A DNA stretch of 64,000 nucleotides from Acinetobacter sp. SFB. GTDB taxonomy: Bacteria > Pseudomonadota > Gammaproteobacteria > Pseudomonadales > Moraxellaceae. The notes beneath the pieces were generated by a model. It saw nothing but the letters and a program-made list of their open reading frames with translations, was not told where the DNA came from and did not search any database. Location: assembly GCF_001647545.1 (NCBI RefSeq), contig NZ_LSZH01000003.1, forward strand, positions 1 through 64,000, written 5' to 3'. The position numbers and the translations under genes were made by a program. This document shows, one piece after another, positions 16,430 to 25,797 of the stretch; the first letter of the stretch is position 1; the number at the start of each line of letters is the position of its first letter.

Positions 16430-17746
16430 TTAAACTTGGTTGTTTACATCATCGTTTTTGGTTTCACGCATCGCCAGGAAAGCAAGAAGTGAAAGGATGG
16501 ATGCAGCCGTCAAGTAATAACCTACCGCTTGTAAACCATAAGTGGTTGCAAGTTTAGTGGCAATAAGGGGAGCAAAAGATGCCCCAAAAATACCAGCAAG
16601 GTTAAAGGTTAATGCAGAACCAGTGTAACGGACTGAAGTCGGGAAGAGTTCAGAAAGTACAGTACCAATGGGACCATAGGTTAAGCCCATGATCGCTAAA
16701 CCCGTACATAAGAATAAGAACACGACAATAGTGCTGCCAGACTCAAGCATGCTTGCGAACACTAAACCGAATAACGCTGAAGCGATACATACGCCAATAG
16801 ATGTTGCCTTACGACCAAATTTCTCGGCAAAAACTGCAGAAAGTGGAATGAATGCAGCAAAACACAGGGTAGCAACCAATTGCAATTGCAGGAATTCAGC
16901 GCGGCTATAACCGAGCTTGGTTGTGCCCCAGTTTAATGCAAATACTGTGGTCAAGTAGAACACCACAAAAGTACAGATAGCAGCAATAGTACCCAGAATC
17001 AGCATGCGCCAGTGTTTGGTCATGACTTCTTTAAATGGAATATTTACTTCTTTTTGCTTGTCCAGTACTTTTTGGAATGCAGGCGTTTCGTGAAGTTTTA
17101 AACGAATCCAGAGACCCACAATGACCAGTGCAGAACTTGCAAGAAACGGAATACGCCAGCCCCATTGCATAAAGTCTGCTTCAGACATAAATGCGCCCAG
17201 GGTCAAGAATGAACCTGTAGCCAAGATAAAGCCGATTGGTGCGCCCAGTTGCGGGAACATGCCATACCAGGCACGTTTGCCTTCAGGGGCATTTTCCGTA
17301 GCAAGCAGAACCGCACCACTCCATTCGCCACCAAGACCCAGACCTTGTCCTAAACGGCAAAGCGCGAGCAGTAATGGGGCAACAATACCAATCTGTGCAT
17401 AGGTTGGAAGTAAACCGATACATACAGTTGAAACACCCATGGTGAGTAAGGCAGCAACCAGCGTGGCTTTTCGACCAATACGGTCACCCAAATGTCCAAA
17501 CAAAGCAGCACCAATTGGACGGGCAATAAAGGCAATAGCAAAGGTTGCTAAAGACTGAATGGTTGCAGTCGTTGGATCTGTACTTGCAGGGAAGAACAAA
17601 TGAGGAAAAATAAGCACTGCAGCGGTGGCGTAAATATAAAAATCGAAGAACTCGATTGTTGTACCTACAAGACTCGCAGTGAGTACGCGGAATTTTGAAT
17701 TTGTAGCTACTTCTTCCGAAGCAGGAATAGAATTTGATGACGCCAT
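16430..17746 (-). CDS. MFS transporter, metabolite:H+ symporter (MHS) family
   Basis: 438 residues and about 12 membrane helices. The loop 2-3 motif GHLGDRIGRKATL, the FIARPIGAALFGH segment before it, and RLGQGLGLGGEWSGA place it in the MHS branch with ShiA, ProP and alpha-ketoglutarate carriers. The substrate, probably an organic acid or betaine-like compound, cannot be told. It stands alone, with a ~145-base leader that contains T- and A-rich repeats and no clear operator. Confidence 0.92.
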   Translation of the reverse strand: MASSNSIPASEEVATNSKFRVLTASLVGTTIEFFDFYIYATAAVLIFPHLFFPASTDPTTATIQSLATFAIAFIARPIGAALFGHLGDRIGRKATLVAALLTMGVSTVCIGLLPTYAQIGIVAPLLLALCRLGQGLGLGGEWSGAVLLATENAPEGKRAWYGMFPQLGAPIGFILATGSFLTLGAFMSEADFMQWGWRIPFLASSALVIVGLWIRLKLHETPAFQKVLDKQKEVNIPFKEVMTKHWRMLILGTIAAICTFVVFYLTTVFALNWGTTKLGYSRAEFLQLQLVATLCFAAFIPLSAVFAEKFGRKATSIGVCIASALFGLVFASMLESGSTIVVFLFLCTGLAIMGLTYGPIGTVLSELFPTSVRYTGSALTFNLAGIFGASFAPLIATKLATTYGLQAVGYYLTAASILSLLAFLAMRETKNDDVNNQV

Positions 17747-17891
17747 GAGAAACCTTACACTTACTAAAATTAAAAAAGATTAGTTTTAAAAGCGTAATCT
17801 TTTTAAAAAAGGCGTAATTTCTTAAAAAAATACGAAATACCGGCTCATGTCTACGGATTTAGGGTTACTAAAAAATATAGAGATAGAGGGT

Positions 17892-18533
17892 TTATATCAC
17901 GTAAAGACAGATCGCTAAGAAGTGTGATCCAGCACCAATCAATACAAAAACATGCCAGATAGCATGCGTATATCTTACCTTTTTTAGGGCATAAAACAAT
18001 GCACCAATGGTATAGGCCAGTCCACCGATCACCAGATAGGTTAATGCTTGATCGCTTAAAAAGCGTCGCATATCATCCATGACCAACAATGCAAGCCATC
18101 CCATAGCCAGATAGGCGATGAGTGAAACTTTCTGGAAACGATGAATGAAAACTAACTTGAATAGGGTGCCAATGCCAGCAATCACCCACAGTGCAATTAA
18201 TAGGTATTGCGCTTTTGCCGTTGGAAGGGCGATAGACAAGAACGGAGTATAGGTTCCAGCAATCAAATAATAAATTGCGGTGTGATCGAGTTTTTTGTAC
18301 CAGCCGCGACGCTGTGGCGATTCGGCATAGTGATATAAACTTGAAGCGGCAAAGAGTAAAATCAGGCTCAATGCATAAACACATAGGCCAATAAATTGTC
18401 CTAGCGGTAAATAACTGCCTTTAACCAGCATGAAAATACTGGCTATGACTGCCAGAAGTGCGCCAATTGCATGACTAATCGCATTTATTTTTTCTTCATG
18501 TGGATCGTAAGCCTGCAAGGTAGATGTACTCAT
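17892..18533 (-). CDS. trhA: Hemolysin III / PAQR family membrane protein (TrhA-like)
   Basis: 213 residues with seven membrane segments. The family's metal-site residues are visible: SSLYHYAES near residue 66 (Ser-x3-His type), LDHTAIYYLIAGTYTPF near 80-97, and HAIWHVFVLIGAGSHF near 190-205 (His-x3-His). Bacterial TrhA/HlyIII proteins influence membrane lipid homeostasis; a true haemolytic role is doubtful. It is monocistronic. Confidence 0.92.
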   Translation of the reverse strand: MSTSTLQAYDPHEEKINAISHAIGALLAVIASIFMLVKGSYLPLGQFIGLCVYALSLILLFAASSLYHYAESPQRRGWYKKLDHTAIYYLIAGTYTPFLSIALPTAKAQYLLIALWVIAGIGTLFKLVFIHRFQKVSLIAYLAMGWLALLVMDDMRRFLSDQALTYLVIGGLAYTIGALFYALKKVRYTHAIWHVFVLIGAGSHFLAICLYVI

Positions 18534-18629
18534 TGCTTATTTTCTTTAATTAAAAATACACTTGTATAGTAATGAAGTTTTACCTTTAAAGTAAGAAGTT
18601 TTACACTGAGCACTTAATTTACTCGGGTT

Positions 18630-19862
18630 ATGTATATGTCTCAATTGGCTTCTCCTTCTATTCAGGAACAACAATTCTTAGATGCTTTTCAGCAAGCCAT
18701 TGAAACACAAAGTTTTGATCGAATGATTCTTAGCCAGTATAAAGGTGAACTTGAAAATCTGGAGAAAATGACCTTGCGAGTCATTTCACTGCAAGGACAG
18801 CTGGTTTTAAGTTGTTTATATCGGTATAAGACTCAGGATGTCACCAAAAACTACCCTTTAGCGGAAGCCAAACCACTCGTTCAGGATTTATTGGCCCAAT
18901 GTAAACAAGCCAATCTGTTTAGCACTGAAGAAGAGTTGCAACTCAAAAAGAATAAGAAAAAAGCCATGTTGACGGTGAGTAAAAATAAATCTGCATTAAA
19001 GCCACAGAATATAGAAAATCAGCACGGGCATGACCGCAGCAAATATCGCTATGTTGATCAAAACAGTTATTTTCTACAGCCTTTAGGCATTACTGACGCG
19101 AAAGCGCAAATTATTCCCAGCATGGCGCGTAAATGGAAGCAGATTAATAAATTTGTAGAAATCTTCTCGGGTGCTTTAGATCAACTTCCACAACAAGAGC
19201 ATGCTTTGCGTGTGGTCGATTTTGGTTCGGGTAAAGGTTATTTGACTTTTGCCTTATACGATTATCTGGAAAAGCAGGATCAAACCCCATTTGTTACCGG
19301 TGTTGAGTTGAATGACAAAATGGTGGAGTTCTGTCAGCAGGTTGCCGAAGAGTCTCAATTTAGCCAACTGGATTTTTTCCAAGGGGATGTACGAACCTAT
19401 CAACCTGAACATCTGGATGTAATGATTGCTTTGCATGCCTGTGATGTGGCGACCGACTTTGCCATTCACAGCGGTATTCGTTTAAATGCACAAATGATTA
19501 TGTGCGCGCCGTGTTGTCACAAGGAATTGCGTCCACAGCTGAAAAGCCCGGAAGTGCTAAAGCCGATGTTGCAATTTGGCATTCATTTAGGTCAGCAGGC
19601 AGAAATGCTGACCGATACCATTCGTGCTTTATTGCTTAAAGCCTATGGCTATGAAACCAAAGTGTTTGAATTTGTGGCTTTGGAACATACCAGTAAAAAC
19701 AAGATGATCTTGGCGACCAAACGTAAAGACTATCAAGCGCCGGATCAGGCAGTATTGGAGCAGATTCACGCCTTAAAAGAGATGTATGGCATTCACAAGC
19801 ATTCGCTGGAATTGTTGCTCAACAACCAGTGGGATCAGCAGGATATTGGCTGCAAGTGTTAA
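18630..19862 (+). CDS. Class I SAM-dependent methyltransferase (GSTCD-like)
   Basis: 410 residues. The N-terminal ~190 residues are helical and family-specific (KKKAMLTVSKNKSALKPQN, then HDRSKYRYVDQNSYFLQPLG). The methyltransferase domain begins at RVVDFGSGKGYLTFALYDYL near residue 195, then VTGVELNDKMVEFC and a HACDVATDFAI acidic loop. A MCAPCCHKELRPQL motif near 290-305 is typical of this subgroup, which is often suspected to act on RNA. Substrate unknown. The ATG at 18630 is used; the next at 18636 is equally plausible. Confidence 0.85.
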   Translation: MYMSQLASPSIQEQQFLDAFQQAIETQSFDRMILSQYKGELENLEKMTLRVISLQGQLVLSCLYRYKTQDVTKNYPLAEAKPLVQDLLAQCKQANLFSTEEELQLKKNKKKAMLTVSKNKSALKPQNIENQHGHDRSKYRYVDQNSYFLQPLGITDAKAQIIPSMARKWKQINKFVEIFSGALDQLPQQEHALRVVDFGSGKGYLTFALYDYLEKQDQTPFVTGVELNDKMVEFCQQVAEESQFSQLDFFQGDVRTYQPEHLDVMIALHACDVATDFAIHSGIRLNAQMIMCAPCCHKELRPQLKSPEVLKPMLQFGIHLGQQAEMLTDTIRALLLKAYGYETKVFEFVALEHTSKNKMILATKRKDYQAPDQAVLEQIHALKEMYGIHKHSLELLLNNQWDQQDIGCKC

Positions 19863-19929
19863 TTTAAAACCAGTTTAAAATGAATGAAGCGGTCGCAAGG
19901 CTGCTTTTATTTTAGGAAGATGATTTTTG

Positions 19930-20361
19930 ATGAGCCAATTTATCATACGTACAGGCAGTTGGGATGAGCTGCAAAATGATGCAAAACTGATTCGTGAGCA
20001 GGTATTTGTTCAGGAACAGCAGATAGCTGCTGAAGATGAATGGGATGCTGACGATGCAGTGTCGCTACACTTTGTGATTTACAATCAAGATCAGCCGATT
20101 GCCACAGCGCGGTTATTACAAAATAACAGCGTCGGGCGCGTGGCGGTGCTGAAATCGTATCGCGGTGTAGGCATTGGAAAATGGCTGATGCAACAGATTA
20201 TTCAGCAAGCCCAACAGGAACAGCGCGAATTTTTAAAGTTGTCTTCTCAAGTACATGCCATTCAGTTTTATGCGGGTCTGGGTTTTAAAGTGGACGGTGA
20301 GCAATATCTGGATTGCGGTATTCCGCATATCAATATGCGATTGCTATTCAATTACGCTTAG
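19930..20361 (+). CDS. GNAT family N-acetyltransferase
   Basis: 143 residues from ATG 19930, with AGGAAG about 10 bases upstream. The acetyl-CoA loop is VLKSYRGVGIGKWLMQQII (Q/RxxGxG/A as RGVGIG) near residue 77-95; the FVQEQQI and IPHINM segments resemble YjcF- and ElaA-type acetyltransferases. It lies 67 bases after the methyltransferase in the same direction and may be co-transcribed. Substrate unknown. Confidence 0.88.
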   Translation: MSQFIIRTGSWDELQNDAKLIREQVFVQEQQIAAEDEWDADDAVSLHFVIYNQDQPIATARLLQNNSVGRVAVLKSYRGVGIGKWLMQQIIQQAQQEQREFLKLSSQVHAIQFYAGLGFKVDGEQYLDCGIPHINMRLLFNYA

Positions 20362-20385
20362 ATATTTAAAATTTCCGTGTTGAAA

Positions 20386-20419
20386 ATAAAAAAGCCACTA
20401 AAAAGTGGCTTTTTTATTT
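20386..20419. terminator. Bidirectional terminator after the GNAT gene
   Basis: AAAAAAGCCACTAAAAAGTGGCTTTTTT between two convergent genes; the stem is 9-10 base pairs with flanking A and T runs. Confidence 0.92.
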
Positions 20420-20434
20420 TCAGAAATCTTGGAA

Positions 20435-20752
20435 TCAATGCCCATGCTGAACTGATTTTTCCGCTTCTGTCATTGCAGCATGTTCTTCTGCCGACATTTG
20501 AGGATCTTGAGCAGTCACTGTTGCAGCAGCTTCTTTCTGATTTTTAGCCTCAGCTAAAGCTTCTTCAGACATTGCTGGTGCATTTTTAAAAGCATGTTGC
20601 TGGGTATTTTTTTGCTGTTGGCTCGGCATGTAATCTGGTTCGTTGCTTACGGCAAGATAGAAAAAACCCATGAAAAAAGCACCTAAAATACACGCAATAA
20701 TCAGCGCTTTCCAGCCCCAAGGGGATTTTTCGGGAGAAGAATTGTCAGTCAT
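20435..20752 (-). CDS. Hypothetical small membrane protein with charged tail
   Basis: 105 residues. One membrane helix near the N-terminus (ALIIACILGAFFMGFFYLAV, ~17-36) is followed by a polar, Ala/Glu/Gln-rich tail with several Met and a His-rich end (SVQHGH). It likely projects the tail to the periplasm. The composition suggests a disordered or coiled tail; the family is not recognised. Possible metal binding by the Met/His tail is only a thought. Confidence 0.65.
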   Translation of the reverse strand: MTDNSSPEKSPWGWKALIIACILGAFFMGFFYLAVSNEPDYMPSQQQKNTQQHAFKNAPAMSEEALAEAKNQKEAAATVTAQDPQMSAEEHAAMTEAEKSVQHGH

Positions 20753-20981
20753 GAATAAATACCAAAATGGATAAAAATAAATCAGAATCTATGTAACTTT
20801 ATAACACAGAATAGAAGAAAATCCGACTCATAACTGATTCAACTATTTATTTAAACTAAGCGAGTGAAATGAATTCAAGGAGCTGGTTTCGGTTTAAGTG
20901 AAGTCAAAGTTTATATCGCTATAAATATTCAGGCTTAAAAGATAGGGAAGTGTTTTAAATGAGCAAAAAACATTTCAATGT

Positions 20982-21021
20982 ATTAACGCCCTTATCTTCA
21001 ATCTAAAGAAAGGGCGTTAAT
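20982..21021. repeat. 12-bp perfect inverted repeat beyond the fadB-like stop
   Basis: ATTAACGCCCTT at 20982-20993 is the exact complement of AAGGGCGTTAAT at 21010-21021. The loop is 16 bases. It lies about 20 bases after the stop of the fadB-like gene on the minus strand. No T-run follows, so it is either a factor-dependent 3' stabiliser or part of an unrelated repeat. Confidence 0.6.
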
Positions 21022-21041
21022 GCTTTATAACTTAAGGGGTT

Positions 21042-23177
21042 TTATGAAATTTTCTCGCCAGTGTGTACTTTATCTTTCAGTAATTGTGGCGCTTTAAAAC
21101 GTTCACCATATTTAGCTTTAAGCGTATTGGCGCGGATGAAGGCTTTTTCCAGACCATACTGGTTCAGATACTGTATGGCTCCACCGGTCCATGGGGCAAA
21201 ACCAATCCCGAAAATGGAACCGACATTGGCATCGACAACCGACTCCAACACACCTTCTTCAAAGCAGCGCAAAGTATCCAGCGCTTGAACAAACAGAAAA
21301 CGGTCAATCATTTCCTGTTCGGATATCTCCACGTCTTTTTTCCAGTGGCTTAAACCTTCCCATAAGTGCTTTTTGCCAGCTGCAGGATATTCATAGAAAC
21401 CCGCACCCGCAGCTTTACCTTTACGGTTGAATTGATGAATCATGCTTTCAATCACCTCATCGGCAGCCGAACGTGGCAGGGTTTTGCCTTCTGCGTGTAA
21501 GGCTTTGCGCGTCTCTGCAGCCACGTGTTCAGACAAGGTTAAAGAGACTTCATCCTGAATCGCAAGTGGCCCAACAGGCATGCCGGCTTTAAGTGCTGCC
21601 ATTTCAATCTTGGCAGGATGAACTCCTTCCGCAAGCAGTCGTAAACCCTCTTGCACAAAGGTACCAAACACACGACTGGTGAAAAAACCACGACTGTCAT
21701 TCACCACAATTGGGGTTTTACCCATTTGCTGCACGAAATCAAAAGCCTTGGCTAAGGTTTCAGCTGAGGTATTTTTTCCTTTAATGATTTCCACCAGTTG
21801 CATCTTATCCACAGGGCTGAAAAAGTGCAGACCAACGAAGTGGGTGTCGTCTTTAGAAGCTTTGGCAAGTTCGGTAATGGGCAGGGTAGAGGTATTTGAT
21901 GCCATCACACCACCGTCGATTAAATAGCGTTCTGCTTCTTGAGTGACTTTGGCTTTCAGTTGCGGATTTTCAAACACTGCTTCAATGATCAGGTCACAAC
22001 CTTGCAAGTCTTCTGCTGAAGCGGTTGCTGTAATTAAACTTAAAACTTGATCACGTTTTTCAGCCGTTAAACGGCCTTGAGAAATTTTCTTGTCCAGTAG
22101 CTTTTGACTGTAGGCTTTGCCTTTTTCAGCCGCCTCTAATGACACATCTTTTAGAACGACTGGTATGCCTTTCGATGCAGTCGCATAAGCAATGCCTGCG
22201 CCCATCATTCCTGCACCTAAAATACCGACTTTGCTGGCTTTCCATTTGGGAATATTTTTAGGCCGGCTTGCACCTGACTTAATCGCATTCAGACCATGCC
22301 AAAAAGTGCCTATCATATTTTTGGAAATCTGACCGGTCGCCAGATAAGTAAAGTAGCGCGATTCGATGGTCAGTGCGGTATCTATATCTACCTGCGCACC
22401 TTCCACGGCTGCTGCCATAATGGCTTCAGGAGCGGGATAGCAACCTTTGGTCTTGTCACGCAGCATGGCAGGTGCAATGGCAAGCATTTGAGCAACAGCA
22501 GGGTTTTTGGGGTCGCCACCTGGAATTTTGTAGCCTTTCACATCAAACGGTTGTTGTGAGATTGGATTGGCTTTGACCCAGGCAAGCGCCTGGTCTAAAA
22601 GTTCTTGTTCAGTTTCCACAATAGCGTGAATTAAACCTAAAGCCTTGGCTTTATCGACAGAAAACTGTTTGCCTTCCATCAACAGTGGAAAGGCATTTTG
22701 CAAACCGAGCAGGCGCACCATACGCACAATTCCGCCACCGCCGGGAAGCAAACCTAAAGTCACTTCTGGTAAGCCAAATTTGGCTGTCGGGTCATTCAGT
22801 GCAATACGGTGGTGACAGCACAAAGCCAGTTCCCAGCCGCCACCCAGCGCCGTACCATTGAGTGCTGCAACCACCGGAACACCACGTGTTTCGATATAAC
22901 GCAGTTTGGCTTTCATCTCTTCAATCATGTTGAAAAATGCTGTGGCATGCTCCGGCTCTGCCTCAATGAGTTCATCCAAGTCCCCCCCAGCAAAAAAGGT
23001 TTTTTTCGCTGAACGGAAAATAATCCCGGAAATTTCTGCATCTGCTTGCAGTTTTAAAACAATATCTTCCAGTGCCACACGGAAATCTGCATTCATAGTG
23101 TTGGCAGACTGATTTGGAGAATCTAAAGTTAAAATGACGATGTTGTCTGCATTTTTTTCATATTGAATTGCGCTCAT
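21042..23177 (-). CDS. Fatty-acid oxidation multifunctional protein (enoyl-CoA hydratase / 3-hydroxyacyl-CoA dehydrogenase)
   Basis: 711 residues. The N-terminal crotonase domain (1-~200) has FFAGGDLDEL and LNGTALGGGWELAL oxyanion-hole motifs with the second-half LPEVTLGLLPGGGG. The dehydrogenase part starts near residue 315 with GILGAGMMGAGIAYATAS (NAD-binding), then HFFSPVDKMQLVEII (catalytic His) and a C-terminal tandem. This is the FadB/FadJ architecture. The thiolase gene lies 11 bases upstream in the same direction, so the pair encodes one beta-oxidation complex. FadB and FadJ cannot be separated by eye here; no gene symbol is given. Confidence 0.93.
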   Translation of the reverse strand: MSAIQYEKNADNIVILTLDSPNQSANTMNADFRVALEDIVLKLQADAEISGIIFRSAKKTFFAGGDLDELIEAEPEHATAFFNMIEEMKAKLRYIETRGVPVVAALNGTALGGGWELALCCHHRIALNDPTAKFGLPEVTLGLLPGGGGIVRMVRLLGLQNAFPLLMEGKQFSVDKAKALGLIHAIVETEQELLDQALAWVKANPISQQPFDVKGYKIPGGDPKNPAVAQMLAIAPAMLRDKTKGCYPAPEAIMAAAVEGAQVDIDTALTIESRYFTYLATGQISKNMIGTFWHGLNAIKSGASRPKNIPKWKASKVGILGAGMMGAGIAYATASKGIPVVLKDVSLEAAEKGKAYSQKLLDKKISQGRLTAEKRDQVLSLITATASAEDLQGCDLIIEAVFENPQLKAKVTQEAERYLIDGGVMASNTSTLPITELAKASKDDTHFVGLHFFSPVDKMQLVEIIKGKNTSAETLAKAFDFVQQMGKTPIVVNDSRGFFTSRVFGTFVQEGLRLLAEGVHPAKIEMAALKAGMPVGPLAIQDEVSLTLSEHVAAETRKALHAEGKTLPRSAADEVIESMIHQFNRKGKAAGAGFYEYPAAGKKHLWEGLSHWKKDVEISEQEMIDRFLFVQALDTLRCFEEGVLESVVDANVGSIFGIGFAPWTGGAIQYLNQYGLEKAFIRANTLKAKYGERFKAPQLLKDKVHTGEKIS

Positions 23178-23188
23178 TGTTGTTCTCC

Positions 23189-24394
23189 TTATACCAATTC
23201 AATAATGGTTGCGATGCCCATACCGCCACCGACACATAAAGTGGCCAAACCGCGTTTTTTACCTTGACGTTCCAGTTCATCCAGCAGCGTACCCAGAATC
23301 ATTGCCCCGGTTGCCCCGAGTGGATGACCCATGGCAATTGCCCCGCCGTTAACGTTGACTTTAGCCGGATCTACTTTAAGTTCAGTAATAAAGCGCATCA
23401 CCACCGCTGCAAAGGCTTCATTGACTTCAAACAGGTCAATGTCATCTATTGTTAAACCTGCTTTTTCCAATGCCTTACGTGCCGCAGGGGCAGGACCGGT
23501 TAGCATGATGGTTGGATCAGATCCGACCAGTGCAGTAGCCAAAACTTTGGCACGCGGTTTTAACCCTTGTTCTTTCACTGCTTTTTCTGAAGCAATTAAA
23601 ACAAGCGCTGCACCATCGACAATGCCGGATGAATTTCCTGCATGGTGCACATGATTAATTTGTCCGACTTCTGGGTATTTTTGCAGGGCGATCGCATCGA
23701 AGCCCATTTGTCCCATCATGGCAAAACTTGCATTGAGCTTGGTCAAGCTTTCTGCAGTTGTGGTCGGTTTAATAAATTCATCTTGGGCTAAAATGGTTAC
23801 CCCAGCTTTGTCTTTGACCGGCACAATCGATTGATTGAAATAGCCGGCGGCTTGAGCAGCGGTAGCCTTACGTTGTGATTCTGCTGCGAATGTGTCGACA
23901 TCTAAACGCGTATAACCGTCAATGGTAGCAATCAGGTCAGCACCAATGCCTTGCGGAACAAAGTCGCAGGCCATATTGGTTTCCGGATCGAGTGCCCACG
24001 GGCCACCATCTGAACCCATTGGCACACGTGACATCGATTCCACACCACCCGCCACCACGATATCTTCCCAACCGGAACGGACTTTCATGGCTGCCATATT
24101 TACCGCTTCTAGTCCTGATGCACAGAAACGATTGATCTGTACACCTGCGACATCATTGTCCCAACCTGCAGCAATGGCAGCGGTCTTGGCAATGTCAGCG
24201 CCTTGGTCACCAATCGGGGTCACACAGCCCAGCACAATGTCATCCACTTTAGAGGTGTTGAGCTGGTGACGGTCTTTCAGTTCATTGAGTAAGGTGGTGA
24301 GTAATGTGATCGGTTTCACCTGATACAGCGAACCGTCTTTTTTTCCTTTTCCGCGTGGTGTGCGAATGGCATCAATGATGTAGGCCTCGCTCAT
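23189..24394 (-). CDS. Acetyl-CoA C-acyltransferase (thiolase), partner of the fadB-like gene
   Basis: 401 residues. Thiolase landmarks are present: acylation Cys in [11 protein letters not shown] near residue 90, [26 protein letters not shown] (catalytic His) near 350, and CVGGGMG (second Cys) near 387. It performs the thiolytic last step of a beta-oxidation round. A ribosome site GGAACAG precedes the ATG at 24394. It lies first in the thiolase-fadB unit, the reverse of the E. coli fadBA order. Confidence 0.94.
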   Translation of the reverse strand: MSEAYIIDAIRTPRGKGKKDGSLYQVKPITLLTTLLNELKDRHQLNTSKVDDIVLGCVTPIGDQGADIAKTAAIAAGWDNDVAGVQINRFCASGLEAVNMAAMKVRSGWEDIVVAGGVESMSRVPMGSDGGPWALDPETNMACDFVPQGIGADLIATIDGYTRLDVDTFAAESQRKATAAQAAGYFNQSIVPVKDKAGVTILAQDEFIKPTTTAESLTKLNASFAMMGQMGFDAIALQKYPEVGQINHVHHAGNSSGIVDGAALVLIASEKAVKEQGLKPRAKVLATALVGSDPTIMLTGPAPAARKALEKAGLTIDDIDLFEVNEAFAAVVMRFITELKVDPAKVNVNGGAIAMGHPLGATGAMILGTLLDELERQGKKRGLATLCVGGGMGIATIIELV

Positions 24395-24503
24395 AGCTGT
24401 TCCTTTGTTATGACTTTTAAATTGTTATACTTTTTGAGTTTAATGATTAATTTTTGAAGTGCAATGACGAGAACGGATCAGATCAAATGAGTTTTTTTGC
24501 CAA

Positions 24504-24532
24504 TAAAAAAAGCCCAGACATCGAGTCTGGGC
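24504..24532 (-). terminator. Terminator of the AraC-type regulator gene
   Basis: On the minus strand, GCCCAGACTCGATGTCTGGGC forms an 8-base-pair stem followed by seven T. It lies 27 bases beyond the regulator stop and ends that transcript before the thiolase gene. Confidence 0.92.
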
Positions 24533-24558
24533 GGAGAAACTGTTATGCAATTAAATGA

Positions 24559-25632
24559 TTAATGATAGCCGTGTAACTGACGATACAGTCCTGGGGTGAC
24601 TCCGGTCCATTTCTTGAATGCGCGGTGGAAAGTACTGGTTTCACTGAAACCAACTTGTTGTGCTACATCTTCCAAGGTTAGGCCCGGGTTGAGTAAAAGG
24701 TGAATGGCCGCATCACGACGTAATGCATCTTTAACCCCTTGATAGCTTTTACCTTCAGCAGCCAAGCGACGACGTAAAGTCTGTGGAGACAAGTACAACA
24801 TAGAAGCGACATCATTCAAGGTTGGCATTTCTTCACCAATCTGGCTTTTGAGGACTTCACGAATACGCGAAGTTAAAGAGTTGGTGTTCTTGAATTTGAC
24901 CAGTAACTGAGCCGGTGCAGCTTTTAAGAATTCTTCCAGATTTTCTTCAGTTTGACGAAGCGGTAAATCCAGATAATCTGCTGCAAACGTAATTTCGGTG
25001 CGTGGAGCATCAAACTGCATCACCGGTGCAAAGAACAGTGCATCGTATTCATCGGCCTGGGTAGGGCGTGGATAGCCAAAATGCACGCGTTCCAATGGAA
25101 TACGGCGTTCAATTAACCAGGATGCCAGACCATGCCAAATCATCAGCATACTTTCAGTAATGAAATGGTCGGGATCCATGCTCTGGGGAACATGAGGAAC
25201 TAGACGTGCTTCGTGTTTATCACGCTCTATAGTCACTGACCATTCATCACCAAACAGTTTATAGAATTGTGCAGAAAGATCTAAAGCATCTCCTAGCGTT
25301 TTCGCGTGAATTATCAACTGACACATAATGGCAAAAGTGCCCAAGCGACGTGGCTGTAAGTCAAAGCCCATATGTTCGTCTTGAGTCACCATCCATAACA
25401 TTTTAATAAATCGGGTGTATTGCTCAGGAGAAATACGTGCCTTAGGTTGACGTAATAAGTCGGGTTCAATGCCTACATGTGACAATAAAGTTTCGACGTC
25501 CATACCTAGACGTTTTACGCCTGTTAAAGCCGCATTCACGAAGTGGATACTAATCGTATCGCGACTTATATTGAAGTCTTCAGTTTCTTTATCTTTTATA
25601 TTCACTGGTAGTTGACCTAATTTTATATTCAC
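24559..25632 (-). CDS. AraC family transcriptional regulator (Arabinose_bd-type N-terminal domain)
   Basis: 357 residues if begun at the GTG at 25632, 348 if begun at the GTG at 25605; the two starts lie in a 27-bp tandem repeat. The N-terminal ~230 residues carry the PF12625-type sensor domain of OruR/ArgR-like regulators (HFVNAALTGVKRLGMD at the start). The two helix-turn-helix units follow near residues 265-350: MLYLSPQTLRRRLAAEG and VAQQVGFSETSTFHRAF, ending FKKWTGVTPGLYR. It likely controls the fadBA-like pair and the divergent CoA-transferase, by position only. Confidence 0.92.
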   Translation of the reverse strand: MNIKLGQLPVNIKDKETEDFNISRDTISIHFVNAALTGVKRLGMDVETLLSHVGIEPDLLRQPKARISPEQYTRFIKMLWMVTQDEHMGFDLQPRRLGTFAIMCQLIIHAKTLGDALDLSAQFYKLFGDEWSVTIERDKHEARLVPHVPQSMDPDHFITESMLMIWHGLASWLIERRIPLERVHFGYPRPTQADEYDALFFAPVMQFDAPRTEITFAADYLDLPLRQTEENLEEFLKAAPAQLLVKFKNTNSLTSRIREVLKSQIGEEMPTLNDVASMLYLSPQTLRRRLAAEGKSYQGVKDALRRDAAIHLLLNPGLTLEDVAQQVGFSETSTFHRAFKKWTGVTPGLYRQLHGYH

Positions 25633-25647
25633 TTGTGGTTGACCTAA
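25594..25647. repeat. Adjacent 27-bp tandem repeat over the regulator start
   Basis: Positions 25594-25620 and 25621-25647 match in 25 of 27 bases (TTTTATATTCACTNGTNGTTG, then ACCTAA). Being 27 bases, it adds nine codons in frame and gives two GTG starts for the AraC gene. It could also double an operator. Confidence 0.85.
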
Positions 25648-25797
25648 ATGACGCTAAAAAATGTTGGGGTGGCAATTTACAATATATATTTTACCTTATC
25701 TACATATTAAATTGCCGAAATAATCAAGGTAAATGGCTGAACATGACATTGTTTTGTTGCATTTATATTTCTAATATGAGGAAAAAATCAACATAAA

